Origin: an uncultured Robiginitomaculum sp.
GTDB lineage: Bacteria; Pseudomonadota; Alphaproteobacteria; Caulobacterales; Maricaulaceae
Direction of reading: 5' to 3'
Assembly: GCA_938010385.1 (NCBI GenBank)
Contig: CALLVD010000024.1
Location: 23,132-87,131 of the forward strand
Length of the DNA: 64,000 nt
This document shows positions 8,345-17,116 of this stretch, in pieces. The position numbers and the translations under genes were made by a program. Each line of letters starts with the position of its first letter. Positions within the stretch are counted from its first letter, which is position 1. The notes under the pieces were generated by a model, which was not told the DNA's origin, made no database searches, and saw only the letters and a list, made by a program, of their open reading frames with translations.

Positions 8345-8701
8345 TTAACGCCAGGCATCTTTAATGATGTGGGGCAGACGCGACGCGCCGGTAATGACAA
8401 TGTCATTGCGCCGCTCGCAATGATCGTTGCCGCGATATTTGGCCATAAACAAATTGGCTGCGCCGTCTATGCGCCGGCTTTGGGCGGGCGTTACGCTGTA
8501 AACCCCGGCGTCAATACTCGCGCGGTGCTTAACCTCAATAAAGACAATGACGTCTTTTCTGCGGGCAATCAGGTCAATCTCGCCGATTTTGGTCTTAAAG
8601 CGCTTTTCTAAAATGCGGTAGCCGCGCAGGCGGTAAGCCAGCGCCGCCCAACCTTCACCGCGCCGTCCGGCGGCTTCGGCTTTGCGGCGTTTCTCGCTCA
8701 C
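8345..8701 (-). CDS. YraN family protein (UPF0102, endonuclease-like fold)
   Basis: The protein has 118 residues and the UPF0102 signature: GRRGEGWAALAYRLRGYRILEKRFKTKIGEIDLIARRKDVIVFIEVKHR. This contains the D/ExK-type nuclease-like core, with E in GEIDLIA and the EVKHR lysine. Members are often encoded beside rsmI and lpoA (yraL/yraM/yraN in E. coli), as here, where its start overlaps the rsmI stop by 4 bp. The biochemical role of the family is poorly defined, so only the family is called. Confidence 0.92.
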   Translation of the reverse strand: MSEKRRKAEAAGRRGEGWAALAYRLRGYRILEKRFKTKIGEIDLIARRKDVIVFIEVKHRASIDAGVYSVTPAQSRRIDGAANLFMAKYRGNDHCERRNDIVITGASRLPHIIKDAWR

Positions 8702-9612
8702 GGGCGCCGGCCGTCTTTCAAGGCCTGCGCGCGGGCATAAACGTCCCGCTTGGGCCGGCCGGATAATGTGGCAATTTCGGCGGCGGCGCGCTTTACGCCG
8801 TCGCCCAGCCGCTCGCGCAGCGCGGCGTCAATGCGCGCGTCATCCCAGACTTGCGCCTGCGCGCCGCCGATAATGAGCACAATTTCGCCGCGCGGCGGAT
8901 CATCTGCGACGCCTGTCAAAAGCTCCGACAGCGTGCCGCGCCGCGTTTCTTCAAACGTCTTCGTCAGCTCCCGCGCCAAAGCCGCCGGCCGGTCACCCAG
9001 CACATCACGCATATCTGCGAGCGTTTTATCAATGCGCGTGCCGGCTTCAAAAAAGATCAGGGTGGCCGGGATATCGGACAGCTGCGTCAGCGCCGTTTTA
9101 CGCGCCGCCGATTTCGCCGGCAGGAAACCTGCAAACATAAACCGATCGGACGGAAGCGCGGAGGTCAAAAGCCCGGCCAGCGCCGCGCTCGCCCCCGGCA
9201 CCGGAATTATATCAAGGCCGGCGTCAGCGGCCGCCCGCGCCAGCTTAAACCCCGGATCAGAGACCAGCGGCGTGCCGGCGTCACTGACCAAAGCAATGGC
9301 CTCACCGCTTTCAATCTGCTCTAAAATTTGCGGAATGCGCCCTGCCACATTGTGGTCATGATAAGCGGTCATGGAGGCTTTGATATCATAAGCGGCGAGC
9401 AGCTTGCCGGTTTGGCGCGTGTCTTCGGCATAAACCCGATCCGCGCCGGCCAGAACATCCAGCGCCCGCAAAGTGATATCACGCAGATTGCCGATAGGCG
9501 TTGCGACGAGATAAAGGCCGGCCGCTAATTTTTCCCTCTGTGCGGGAAAAGATTGCGCATCTTCGCGCGCGCGATTACGGTCTGCATGATTTGATTTGAG
9601 GTCAGAAGGCAT
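8698..9612 (-). CDS. rsmI: 16S rRNA (cytidine1402-2'-O)-methyltransferase RsmI
   Basis: RsmI (304 residues) methylates the ribose of C1402 of 16S rRNA using SAM. It belongs to the tetrapyrrole-methylase fold. Diagnostic motifs are LYLVATPIGNLRDITLRALDVL (near residue 33), YAEDTRQTGKLLAAY, LVSDAGTPLVSDPGFKL, VPGASAALAGL and FAGFLPAKSAARKTAL. The N-terminal ~25 charged residues may be overlong. It is translationally coupled to yraN and divergent from the lpoA-like gene. Confidence 0.96.
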   Translation of the reverse strand: MPSDLKSNHADRNRAREDAQSFPAQREKLAAGLYLVATPIGNLRDITLRALDVLAGADRVYAEDTRQTGKLLAAYDIKASMTAYHDHNVAGRIPQILEQIESGEAIALVSDAGTPLVSDPGFKLARAAADAGLDIIPVPGASAALAGLLTSALPSDRFMFAGFLPAKSAARKTALTQLSDIPATLIFFEAGTRIDKTLADMRDVLGDRPAALARELTKTFEETRRGTLSELLTGVADDPPRGEIVLIIGGAQAQVWDDARIDAALRERLGDGVKRAAAEIATLSGRPKRDVYARAQALKDGRRP

Positions 9613-9645
9613 AGGTCTTCATAACGACCGGAAACATTTGAGGCT

Positions 9646-11004
9646 ATGATGAAATTTGATTGGGCAAAAAGTAAGCGCGGCGCAGCGATCGGCCTGACAG
9701 CAGCCCTTTTGCTGGGCGCTTGCGCAACAACAGAGCAGCCGGGCGCCCCTATTCGCCGCGGCCCGGTCGTGCCCGCGCCCGCGCCTCAAGCGCCGGCCCC
9801 TGTTAAGGACACAAAAGCCGAGCCTAAAGAGGATCCGAAAGTCGCAGAGGCAAAGGATAAAGACGAAAAAGAGCCCAAAACCGATGAGATTAAAACTTTC
9901 GCCGCGCGCGACGGGCTGACCCCGCCCCATATGGCCGGCCGCGATATTCAGCGTTTGGCTTTGCTCTTGCCGTTTTCCTCGCCAAATCCGGTTTTGCGCG
10001 AAGAGGCGGCCTCTATGCTGAAGGCGGCAGAAATGGCTGTCTTTGACCGCGACGAAGCGGATGTCCTGCTGATTGCGATGGATACGGGCGGCAATTCAAG
10101 CGGGGCTAAATCCGCCACCCAAGCGGCGATTAAAAACGGCGCAGATGTTATTCTCGGCCCGCTGCTTGGCGGGAATGTTAAAGCGTCCGGCAGCGCGGCG
10201 CGGCGCTCGCGCACGCCGGTCATCGGCTTTTCAACGGATCAAAGCGTGGCCGGAAACGGCGTCTATCTGCTCAGCTTCCCCCCGGAAGCCGAAGTCGAGC
10301 GCATTGTCCAATATGCGGCCGATCAGGGCCTGCAAAATTTTGCTTATTTCGGCCCCAAAAGCGGCTATGGCCGCGTGGTTGAAAGCGCCTATGGCCGCGC
10401 CGTTCGCAGTGTTGGCGGCGATGTCAGGGCGCAGGAAACTTACTCCGGTTCAGATATTACGGCGATGCAGGGTCCGGCCCAAAAATTGGCGACAGACTTT
10501 AATGCCAAATTTGAACAGGACGGCAACCGGCCTTTTGACGCGATTATTCTGCCGGAAGGCGGCACGGCGCTGCGCTCTGTGGCTCCGCTTCTGACCTATT
10601 ATTCCAGCGAAATGTCGCTGGTACAAAAGCTCGGCACCGGGCGCTGGAACGATCCGGAAGCGGCATTGGAGCCGGCCCTGCGCGGCGGGATATTTGCCGG
10701 TCCGGCCCAAGACGGGCGCAATGTTTTTAACACGGATTATAATCTGACCTATAATGCGCAGCCGTCCCGTCTGGCCTCTTTGGCGTATGACGCGGTGAAT
10801 ATCGGCGCGCTGGTGTCCGACGGGGATCCGCGGCTTCGCGGCACGCGCCTGATTGATCCGGAAGGCTTTTACGGCGTTGACGGGTTTGTGCGCTTTCGTC
10901 CGGACGGCACGCCGCAGCGCGGATTGGCTGTTTATGAGGTGAAAGCCGGCCGGTTTGACGTTATCGACCCTGCGCCCAAATCGGCGCAAGATCCGGGCCT
11001 GTAA
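9646..11004 (+). CDS. Penicillin-binding protein activator, LpoA-like lipoprotein
   Basis: The protein has 452 residues. It has an N-terminal signal with a lipobox (LLLGAC, lipidated Cys near residue 26), then a Pro/Lys/Glu-rich linker (about residues 30-95). A periplasmic-binding type I fold follows (LALLLPFSSPNPVLREEAASML near residue 104, GADVILGPLLGGNVKASG near residue 165, and TPVIGFSTDQSVAGNGVYLLSF). This matches the C-terminal domain of LpoA/YraM, which activates PBP1A in gammaproteobacteria. The E. coli N-terminal TPR half is missing, as is usual in alphas. Its place beside rsmI and yraN supports the call. Whether it activates a PBP here is inference. Confidence 0.85.
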   Translation: MMKFDWAKSKRGAAIGLTAALLLGACATTEQPGAPIRRGPVVPAPAPQAPAPVKDTKAEPKEDPKVAEAKDKDEKEPKTDEIKTFAARDGLTPPHMAGRDIQRLALLLPFSSPNPVLREEAASMLKAAEMAVFDRDEADVLLIAMDTGGNSSGAKSATQAAIKNGADVILGPLLGGNVKASGSAARRSRTPVIGFSTDQSVAGNGVYLLSFPPEAEVERIVQYAADQGLQNFAYFGPKSGYGRVVESAYGRAVRSVGGDVRAQETYSGSDITAMQGPAQKLATDFNAKFEQDGNRPFDAIILPEGGTALRSVAPLLTYYSSEMSLVQKLGTGRWNDPEAALEPALRGGIFAGPAQDGRNVFNTDYNLTYNAQPSRLASLAYDAVNIGALVSDGDPRLRGTRLIDPEGFYGVDGFVRFRPDGTPQRGLAVYEVKAGRFDVIDPAPKSAQDPGL

Positions 11005-11005
11005 A

Positions 11006-12142
11006 TCAGCTGAGGAGCTCGCGCGTTATTGTATCCAGCAGCATTCGCCCCAACTCTGTCGCCGCGATGCGGCTGCCCTTGCGTGCTAACAGCCCCATGG
11101 CGCACAGATCTGCGGCGGCGCGGGCATTTAAGGCTTGCCCGCTGATTTGCCGGTAGGCCGCTTCATCAAAGCCGCCGGTCAGCCGCAATCCCATCATCAC
11201 AAATTCATTGCCGTGATCAGCCGGGCTGAGCACGTCGCGCTCTTGCAGGCTCGGCCCGTCCTGCGCGCCTTTGATATAAGCGGCCGGCGTCATATGAGCG
11301 ACGGTGGCTATGCGACCGTTTGGTGTTGTCAGCCGCCCGTGCGCGCCGGGGCCGACGCCGGCATAATCCCCGCCCAGCCAGTAAATCTTATTATGCCGGC
11401 TTTCCTGTCCGGGCCTTGCGTAATTTGACACTTCGTAATGCTCAAAGCCGGCGTCCGTCAGCCGCGTTTGGGACCGCTCATAAAGCGCGGCGCTGTCATC
11501 TCCGTCCACGGCTTTGACGTCGCCCCGCTGCGCGGCTTTGCCAAAGGCGGTCTGTGCTTCGATGGTCAGTTGATAGGCGGAGATATGCCCCGCGCCGCTC
11601 GCCAAGGCTTTATCCAAATCCGCGTCCCAATCGGCAAGGGTCTGCCCCCGGTGCCCGAAGATAAGGTCTGCCGAGACGCGGGGGAAATTCCGGGCGGCTA
11701 AGTCCAAGGCGCGCCGGGCCTGATCGGCGTCATGATCGCGGCCCAGAAATGCCAGCACCTGATTATCAAAGCTCTGCACGCCCACGGACAGGCGGTTTAT
11801 GCCCGCCCCGCCATAGAGCGCCCATTTTGCAGCATCGGCATCGGCCGGATTGGCTTCCAGCCCGATTTCGATATCGCCGGCAAAGCTCCAAAGTGCCGAC
11901 GCCGCGTCAATGATTTGCTCAATATGATCAGCGCGCATCAGGCTCGGCGTGCCGCCGCCAAAATGGATGGAGCTGACTGTGCGCGGCCCGGTCATATCGC
12001 GCCAATGCTGCAAATCTTGGATAATGGCCGCCGTCAAATCGTCGCCCGGCTGGCCTTTGTGTTTATAAATATTGAAATCGCAATAAGGGCAAATGCGGGC
12101 GCAATAGGGCCAATGCACATAAATCCCGAAGGGCGCGCCCAT
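11006..12142 (-). CDS. hemW: Radical SAM heme chaperone HemW
   Basis: HemW (378 residues) was long annotated as oxygen-independent coproporphyrinogen III oxidase and is now viewed as a heme chaperone. The radical-SAM cluster motif is YCARICPYCDFN near residue 13. The substrate-site region IHFGGGTPSLM follows, then INRLSVGVQSFDNQVLAFLGR and YEVSNYARPGQESRHNKIYW. The C-terminal HemN-type domain is present. The HNxxYW motif and the shorter N-terminus distinguish it from true HemN. The gene starts 2 bp after the rdgB stop, the classic rdgB-hemW order. Confidence 0.95.
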   Translation of the reverse strand: MGAPFGIYVHWPYCARICPYCDFNIYKHKGQPGDDLTAAIIQDLQHWRDMTGPRTVSSIHFGGGTPSLMRADHIEQIIDAASALWSFAGDIEIGLEANPADADAAKWALYGGAGINRLSVGVQSFDNQVLAFLGRDHDADQARRALDLAARNFPRVSADLIFGHRGQTLADWDADLDKALASGAGHISAYQLTIEAQTAFGKAAQRGDVKAVDGDDSAALYERSQTRLTDAGFEHYEVSNYARPGQESRHNKIYWLGGDYAGVGPGAHGRLTTPNGRIATVAHMTPAAYIKGAQDGPSLQERDVLSPADHGNEFVMMGLRLTGGFDEAAYRQISGQALNARAAADLCAMGLLARKGSRIAATELGRMLLDTITRELLS

Positions 12143-12144
12143 AC

Positions 12145-12747
12145 CTATTTAAACTGCGCCGCGATTAATTGCGCAAACGCATCGGCGCGGTGGCTCATAG
12201 CGTGCTTGGCGTCCGGCTCCATTTCGCCGAATGTGATGTCATGCCCGGTCGGCTGAAATATCGGATCATAGCCGAAGCCTTTATCCCCGCGCGGCGGCCA
12301 GACAATCTTGCCCTCAACCTTGCCCAAATAGGTGTGCGCCGGCCCGTCCGGCAGGGCGAGCGTCAGCGCGCAGATAAACCGCGCCGTCTTCACCCCGTCT
12401 GCATCCTCATTCATCGCCTCGTGAACCCGCGTCATGCCGCGAAGCCAGTCGCGCTTGCCGGTCTCGTCCTCGCTCCAGCGGGCCGAATAAATGCCGGGCG
12501 CGCCGTCCAGGCTGTCAACCGCCAAGCCGCTGTCATCGGATAAGGCGGGAAGTCCGGACGCTGCGCAGGCCGCGCGGGCTTTCAGCTCCGCATTGCCTTC
12601 AAACGTCGTCTCTGTTTCCTCAACATCCGGCAAGCCCAGCTCCGCCGCGCTGACGGTTTCTATCCCGAACGGGCGCAGCAGGTCGCGGATTTCGCGCACC
12701 TTGCCTTCATTATGAGAGGCGACAATGATTTTAGAAACGTCAGGCAT
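12145..12747 (-). CDS. rdgB: XTP/dITP pyrophosphatase (non-canonical purine NTPase) RdgB
   Basis: The protein has 200 residues. It hydrolyses XTP, dITP and ITP to monophosphates, keeping non-canonical purines out of nucleic acids. Motifs are IIVASHNEGKVREI (substrate-binding N-terminus), PALSDDSGLAVDSLDGAPGIYSARW near residue 68, KGFGYDPIFQP near residue 153 and KHAMSHRADAFAQL at the end. It is the upstream partner of hemW. The rph gene often found before it is not here. A divergent DUF2975 gene starts 100 bp away. Confidence 0.97.
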   Translation of the reverse strand: MPDVSKIIVASHNEGKVREIRDLLRPFGIETVSAAELGLPDVEETETTFEGNAELKARAACAASGLPALSDDSGLAVDSLDGAPGIYSARWSEDETGKRDWLRGMTRVHEAMNEDADGVKTARFICALTLALPDGPAHTYLGKVEGKIVWPPRGDKGFGYDPIFQPTGHDITFGEMEPDAKHAMSHRADAFAQLIAAQFK

Positions 12748-12847
12748 AGCATATCTTTACGCAGTGAATTGACCCTTCCTTTAGCGTCCGCCGACGCAGA
12801 CGTAAACAGGGCTTGCGAAGTGAATAATTATTGTTTATCGATAAGAA

Positions 12848-13384
12848 ATGAGTGAAGCCGCCAATGATATTTTTCCGGACACGCCGCCGTCTGCACCGAT
12901 TGGCGGACCGGCGCGGGTTTTGGACGTGCTTTTATTGATTGTGCAAACTGTTCTGATGGCCTCTTTTCCGGTGCTTATCGGTATCATTATATCGCTGACG
13001 ATTTTTCCGGCCGATAATGCCGCGCTTGAGGCAGAGTTTGTTACGCCGGGCGGGCATATGGCGATTATCTTTTACGCGCTGGGCAGTCTGGCTGTGATGA
13101 TTGCGATTGTCTGGCACTTGCGCAAACTTGTGAAAACCCTGCGCGCCGGAGATCCCTTCCTGCCGGAAAATGCCGTTCGGCTTCGCTATATTTGGATTAT
13201 TCTGGCGATAGGCGAGGCGGCGCGGACCGCCTTGCAGCCGTTTTTGGCGCATGTGAACCCGGCCGTCGATGTCACCTACGACATTCGCCCGCATGTTTGG
13301 TTTTTTATTCTGATTTTACTGGTACTGGCGCAGGTCTTTAAAGAAGGAGCCCGGCTGCGCGCCGAGGCGAAGCTGACGGTCTGA
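12848..13384 (+). CDS. DUF2975 family integral membrane protein
   Basis: The protein has 178 residues and four hydrophobic segments (about 27-52, 72-92, 117-133 and 147-163). Its RKLVKTLRAGDPFLPENAVRLRYI loop is typical of DUF2975. Its stop overlaps the ATG of the XRE regulator (TGATG). This two-gene arrangement of a DUF2975 membrane protein and a small HTH protein recurs in many bacteria. The function is unknown; a membrane-linked regulatory pair is a guess from the coupling. Confidence 0.85.
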   Translation: MSEAANDIFPDTPPSAPIGGPARVLDVLLLIVQTVLMASFPVLIGIIISLTIFPADNAALEAEFVTPGGHMAIIFYALGSLAVMIAIVWHLRKLVKTLRAGDPFLPENAVRLRYIWIILAIGEAARTALQPFLAHVNPAVDVTYDIRPHVWFFILILLVLAQVFKEGARLRAEAKLTV

Positions 13385-13632
13385 TGGCGATTAAAGTTAA
13401 TCTTGATCGGGTGCTGCTCGAACGCCGCATGTCTTTGACGCAGCTGGCCGAGCGCGTGGGCATTACAATGGCCAATCTGTCGATTTTAAAAACCGGCAAG
13501 GCGAAAGCCGTGCGGTTTTCGACCTTGGAGGCTTTATGCCGGGAGCTGAATTGCCAGCCGTCGGACTTGCTCGAATATGAGCCGGACGCGCCGGACAATT
13601 TTGACGCCGGCGTCCGGGACGCCGCGGAATAG
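13384..13632 (+). CDS. XRE/Cro-type helix-turn-helix regulator (YozG-like)
   Basis: The protein has 82 residues, nearly all of it one HTH domain: LLERRMSLTQLAERVGITMANLSILKTGKAKAVRFSTLEALCRELNCQPSDLLEYEPD. This form (LAERVGIT...LS.LKTGKAKA) is the YozG-type XRE regulator that usually travels with DUF2975. It overlaps the DUF2975 gene by one base and ends against the convergent hslV. DNA targets cannot be inferred. Confidence 0.9.
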   Translation: MAIKVNLDRVLLERRMSLTQLAERVGITMANLSILKTGKAKAVRFSTLEALCRELNCQPSDLLEYEPDAPDNFDAGVRDAAE

Positions 13633-13633
13633 G

Positions 13634-14203
13634 CTATGTTTTGCTGTCCAGCGCCTCAATCACCGTATTTCCATTGGTAAAGACGCAAATTTTATCGGCA
13701 ATCGCCATCGCTTTTCGGGCCAAAGTTTCCGCGTCTTTTTCATACTCTGTCATGGCCAAAGCCGCTGAATAAGCGAAGTTTCCGCCGGAGCCGATGGCGA
13801 TTATGCCGTCTTGCGGCTCCACGACGTCCCCGTTTCCCGTCAGGACATACGTCTCGGATTTATCCGCGACAATTAACATGGCTTGAAGTTGGCGCAGATA
13901 TTTATCCGTGCGCCAGTCTTTGGCAAGCTCGACGCAGGCGCGGGCGAGCTGTCCGGGAAATTGCTCCAGCTTGGCTTCAAGCCGTTCCAGCAACGCAAAA
14001 GCATCTGCCGTAGCGCCGGCAAATCCGGTAATGACCTCGCCGCCCGCTATGCGGCGCACTTTCCGGGCATTGCCTTTCATGACGGTATTGCCGGCGCTGA
14101 CTTGGCCGTCACCGATAATGATGACCTTGCCGTTTTTGCGCACAGACAAAATGGTCGTGCCGCGCCACTGACTTGCGTCGGCATAATCATAAGGTGAGGT
14201 CAT
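13634..14203 (-). CDS. hslV: ATP-dependent protease subunit HslV (ClpQ)
   Basis: HslV (189 residues) is the proteolytic core of the HslVU heat-shock protease. The catalytic Thr lies in RGTTILSVR (Thr16), so a short propeptide is removed, as is usual in alphas. [26 protein letters not shown] and [27 protein letters not shown] are diagnostic. An excellent sigma-32 promoter lies upstream. No hslU follows: the gene ends against the convergent XRE gene, so the ATPase must be encoded elsewhere. Confidence 0.97.
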   Translation of the reverse strand: MTSPYDYADASQWRGTTILSVRKNGKVIIIGDGQVSAGNTVMKGNARKVRRIAGGEVITGFAGATADAFALLERLEAKLEQFPGQLARACVELAKDWRTDKYLRQLQAMLIVADKSETYVLTGNGDVVEPQDGIIAIGSGGNFAYSAALAMTEYEKDAETLARKAMAIADKICVFTNGNTVIEALDSKT

Positions 14204-14232
14204 TTTTTTCGCTCCGCTGCTTCAGAGCTTTT

Positions 14233-14262
14233 AAAATGGGAGCGAAAGCGCACGCTTTCAAG
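14233..14262 (-). promoter_or_regulatory. Sigma-32 (RpoH) heat-shock promoter of hslV
   Basis: On the minus strand, CTTGAAA (14262-14256) is followed after 15 bases by CCCATTTT (14240-14233). This fits the alphaproteobacterial RpoH consensus (CTTGAA, then CCATAT-like CCCATNT). It ends 30 bp before the hslV ATG. HslV is a classical heat-shock protein, which supports the call. Confidence 0.8.
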
Positions 14263-14271
14263 AGGGGTCAA

Positions 14272-14316
14272 AAGAGCCGCGTCGCGTTCGGCCGAGACCG
14301 GCGCAATGCGGCTCTT
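14272..14316. repeat. Inverted repeat with nested stem
   Basis: AAGAGCCGC (14272-14280) and GCGGCTCTT (14308-14316) are perfect 9-bp arms. A nested GCCG-AGAC-CGGC stem lies in the 27-base loop. No T tract follows in either direction, so it is not a simple terminator. It lies just upstream of the hslV -35 box. Confidence 0.6.
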
Positions 14317-14516
14317 CCGAACATGCGGCCTGCATGGGCAAGCGTGTGCATGTTTGGGTCGTTACCACAATAAACCCGGGTGCAGTTTAACATTTTGCAA
14401 GCGTATGTCTATGCCGCTTTAGAGGCGCCTTCCAAAATCACATATTGGATGCAGCGGTTTTGACCTTGCCGGCAATTTCACCGGCGGGCTAAGAGGGGCT
14501 GAAAAGAAAGGGCGTT

Positions 14517-15428
14517 ATGCTGAAAATCGCAATTTTAGTCTCGGCCGACATGCTGCCGGGCGGGCCCGGTCTGCGCTCTGATTTTTTCGAGCTGGAAGAA
14601 CAGATGGGAAAGCTGACCCCGGCCTTTGCGGCGCTCGGCTTGCAGACTGAACTTGTTCTTTGGAACGCAGCCGCCGCTCGCGCCGGCGAGTTTGCCGCCA
14701 TGCTGCCATTGATTGTTTGGGACTATTTTGAGGGCGACAACCCGCAGGAGTTTGCCGGGCAAATCCGGCAGGCCGCGCAAAAAACGCGCATATTTAATCC
14801 GCCGGAAATCCTGCGCTATAACAGCGATAAATCTTACCTGGATGATTTGGCGGCGCGCGGCGCGACGGTGATAAATGCCCGCAGTGTTGATAAGGTCACT
14901 CGCGACAGTGTTAACGCGGCTTACGCGCAGTTTGATTGCGAAAAAATTGTCGCCAAACCGCAAATCGGCGCCGGCGCGTGGCGTCAGGCTTTGCTGAGCA
15001 AAGGCGCGCCGCTTCCGCCCGGTGATGACCTGCCGCCGGGCCGCGCCATTTTGCAGCCTTTCCTGCCGTCAGTTCTCACAGAAGGTGAGTATTCATTTTT
15101 ATATTTTGACGGGCAATTCTCTCATGCGGTCAATAAACGGCCGAAAGACGGCGATTACCGCATTCAGTCCATGTATGGCGGGCGCGAGCACCCCTATGAT
15201 CCTAAGCCGGAAGAGCTGGCCGTTGCAAAAGCTGTGCTGTCTTATCTGCCGCAAGTTCCGCTCTATGCGCGGGTTGATTTGCTGCGCGGTCTTGACGGGC
15301 AGTTAAAGCTGATTGAGCTGGAAATGATAGAGCCGTATTTATATCTGCCGTTTGCAAAAGGTGAGGGCGGGGATAATGCCGGCGCGAAAAAACTGGCCGC
15401 AGGCGTTTTACGCCGGCTTTCGCTTTGA
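14517..15428 (+). CDS. ATP-grasp domain protein of unknown substrate
   Basis: The protein has 303 residues. It resembles the RimK/glutathione-synthetase-like ATP-grasp proteins (DcsG-like group). Visible signs are a Rossmann-like N-terminal part (IAILVSADMLPGG, LIVWDYFEG), a central KIVAKPQIGAGAW that fits the ATP-binding lysine and glycine-rich loop, AILQPFLPSVLTEGEYSFLYFDG, and the metal-binding end LIELEMIEPYLYL. It probably ligates a carboxylate to an amine or thiol. Its substrate cannot be read from context: it is followed 32 bp later by dapB. It is not a normal gshB, which has a different N-terminus and sits elsewhere. Confidence 0.75.
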   Translation: MLKIAILVSADMLPGGPGLRSDFFELEEQMGKLTPAFAALGLQTELVLWNAAAARAGEFAAMLPLIVWDYFEGDNPQEFAGQIRQAAQKTRIFNPPEILRYNSDKSYLDDLAARGATVINARSVDKVTRDSVNAAYAQFDCEKIVAKPQIGAGAWRQALLSKGAPLPPGDDLPPGRAILQPFLPSVLTEGEYSFLYFDGQFSHAVNKRPKDGDYRIQSMYGGREHPYDPKPEELAVAKAVLSYLPQVPLYARVDLLRGLDGQLKLIELEMIEPYLYLPFAKGEGGDNAGAKKLAAGVLRRLSL

Positions 15429-15459
15429 CCCGGGGCCGGCATCGGCGTAAACAGCGCTT

Positions 15460-16275
15460 ATGACAGACCCGATACGCATAGCCCTTTTGGGCGCAGACGG
15501 CCGCATGGGCATAGAGCTCGTGCGCCAAGTGCTTGAGCATCCCGAAACGCAATTAGTGGCGGGCGTGACCGCGCCTAAATCCGAAAATATCGGGCGTGAT
15601 CTTGGCGAGCTGGCCGGCTTGAATGATTTCGGTGTTCAGGTGTCAACGGATTTGCGCGGCGCTTTAGAACGCTGTGATGTCCTGATTGATTTTTCCTCGC
15701 CCAAGGCCGCCATAGACGCGGCCCTGATGATGCACAGCGTGCGTTGCAGGGCTATGGTGTCCGGCACGACCGGATTTTCGCAAAGCGAGGACCGCGCGCT
15801 GGATGTAGCGGCTGAGTCTGTCTGCCTTGTGCAATCGTGGAATTTTTCGCCCGGCGTCAATGTGCTGACGGCCTTGGTAGAGAGAGCGTCCAAAGTGCTG
15901 CCCGAATGGGACGCAGAGATTTTGGAAATGCATCACAACCAAAAAGCCGACGCCCCGTCCGGCACGGCGCTGATGCTCGGTAAATCCGTTGCCGCCGGCC
16001 GCGATATTGATTTTTATGAAAACGCTGTGCTTGCCCGCAAAGGCATGACCGGCGCCCGTCAGCCCGGCGAGATTGGCTTTGCGGCCCTTCGCGGGGGCGG
16101 GGTCATCGGCGATCACGAAGTGCGCTTGGCTGCGGGCCGCGAAATGATTACGCTGTCGCACATGGCTTTTGACCGCAGCGTTTTTGCCGCCGGCGCGCTC
16201 GACGCCGCCATCTGGGCCAGCCGCCAAGACAAAGGCATTTACGACATGCACGACGTTCTGGGCCTAAAGTTTTAA
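15460..16275 (+). CDS. dapB: 4-hydroxy-tetrahydrodipicolinate reductase DapB
   Basis: DapB (271 residues) reduces hydroxy-tetrahydrodipicolinate with NAD(P)H in the lysine and meso-diaminopimelate pathway. Key motifs are the dinucleotide loop IALLGADGRMGIELV at the N-terminus (G-A-x-G-R-M-G), VSGTTGFS near residue 101, and EILEMHHNQKADAPSGTALMLG near residue 152. The latter holds the catalytic histidines and lysine. It ends in the usual GLxLG-type region (MHDVLGLKF). The product feeds peptidoglycan synthesis. Confidence 0.97.
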   Translation: MTDPIRIALLGADGRMGIELVRQVLEHPETQLVAGVTAPKSENIGRDLGELAGLNDFGVQVSTDLRGALERCDVLIDFSSPKAAIDAALMMHSVRCRAMVSGTTGFSQSEDRALDVAAESVCLVQSWNFSPGVNVLTALVERASKVLPEWDAEILEMHHNQKADAPSGTALMLGKSVAAGRDIDFYENAVLARKGMTGARQPGEIGFAALRGGGVIGDHEVRLAAGREMITLSHMAFDRSVFAAGALDAAIWASRQDKGIYDMHDVLGLKF

Positions 16276-16408
16276 GTCTCTGCCGTCTTTTCAAAAGAAT
16301 AAAACAAGAACGAAATAAGGCAGGATTTGTCTTGCCTCGGTCTTAGTGCTGCCTAAACTGCGTTTCATATATTACCCTCGGTTAAATAACGGGTTGGGAG
16401 CTCAGAAA

Positions 16409-17116
16409 ATGGCAACATCTATTGCACTGGTTGATGACGACGAAAACATACTGACATCGGTATCTATGTTTTTGGAAGGTGAGGGCTATGAGGTTCGCAC
16501 CTATCATGAGGGCGTCAGCGCGCTGAAGGCCCTGACAAAGAACCCGCCGGATATTGCCGTGTTTGATGTTAAGATGCCGCAAATGGACGGGCTGGAGCTT
16601 TTGCGCCGTCTGCGCCAATCGAGCAATTTGCCGGTGATCTTCCTGACGTCTAAGGACGATGAATTTGACGAAGCAATCGGCCTGAATATGGGCGCAGATG
16701 ATTACATCACAAAACCGTTTTCCCAGCGTCTTTTGGGTGAGCGGATTAAAGCGGTCTTGCGCCGCGCGCGCCTGACCAATGTCGAAATGCCCACTCCGCA
16801 AGAAGGGGATGACAAAGTTATTCGCCGGTCCAAGCTTGTGCTCGACGCCAACCGTCATGCCTGCTCTTGGGACGGCAATCCTGTGCGCCTTACGGTAACA
16901 GAGTTTTTAATTTTGCAGGCTTTGGCCTTGCGTCCCGGCTATGTGAAATCGCGCGATCAGCTGATGGACGCCGCCTATGATGATCAGGTTTATGTCGATG
17001 ATCGCACAATCGACTCGCACATAAAACGCCTGCGTAAAAAGTTCCGCAAGACGGATAAGACGTTTGATGGTATCGAAACCCTCTATGGCGTCGGATACAA
17101 ATATAAAGAAGCCTAA
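16409..17116 (+). CDS. chvI: Response regulator ChvI (OmpR family)
   Basis: The protein has 235 residues from the ATG at 16409 ([13 protein letters not shown]). The ORF start at 16346 adds 21 residues that do not look conserved. The receiver domain has the acidic pocket VDDDE, phospho-acceptor Asp53 ([11 protein letters not shown]), IFLTSKDD and ADDYITKPF. The winged-helix output domain ends with [14 protein letters not shown] and [12 protein letters not shown], as in ChvI/ExoI-type OmpR regulators. It pairs with ChvG directly downstream. In alphas the system controls envelope, acid-stress and exopolysaccharide genes. Confidence 0.95.
   Translation: MATSIALVDDDENILTSVSMFLEGEGYEVRTYHEGVSALKALTKNPPDIAVFDVKMPQMDGLELLRRLRQSSNLPVIFLTSKDDEFDEAIGLNMGADDYITKPFSQRLLGERIKAVLRRARLTNVEMPTPQEGDDKVIRRSKLVLDANRHACSWDGNPVRLTVTEFLILQALALRPGYVKSRDQLMDAAYDDQVYVDDRTIDSHIKRLRKKFRKTDKTFDGIETLYGVGYKYKEA

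Larger units (their letters stand above)
14204..14516. other. Divergent intergenic region hslV / ATP-grasp gene
   Basis: This gap of 313 bp contains the hslV sigma-32 promoter (14233-14262) and an inverted repeat (14272-14316). Near the right end, AAAGGG serves as ribosome-binding site for the gene at 14517. I see no ORF with coding character. Confidence 0.7.
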
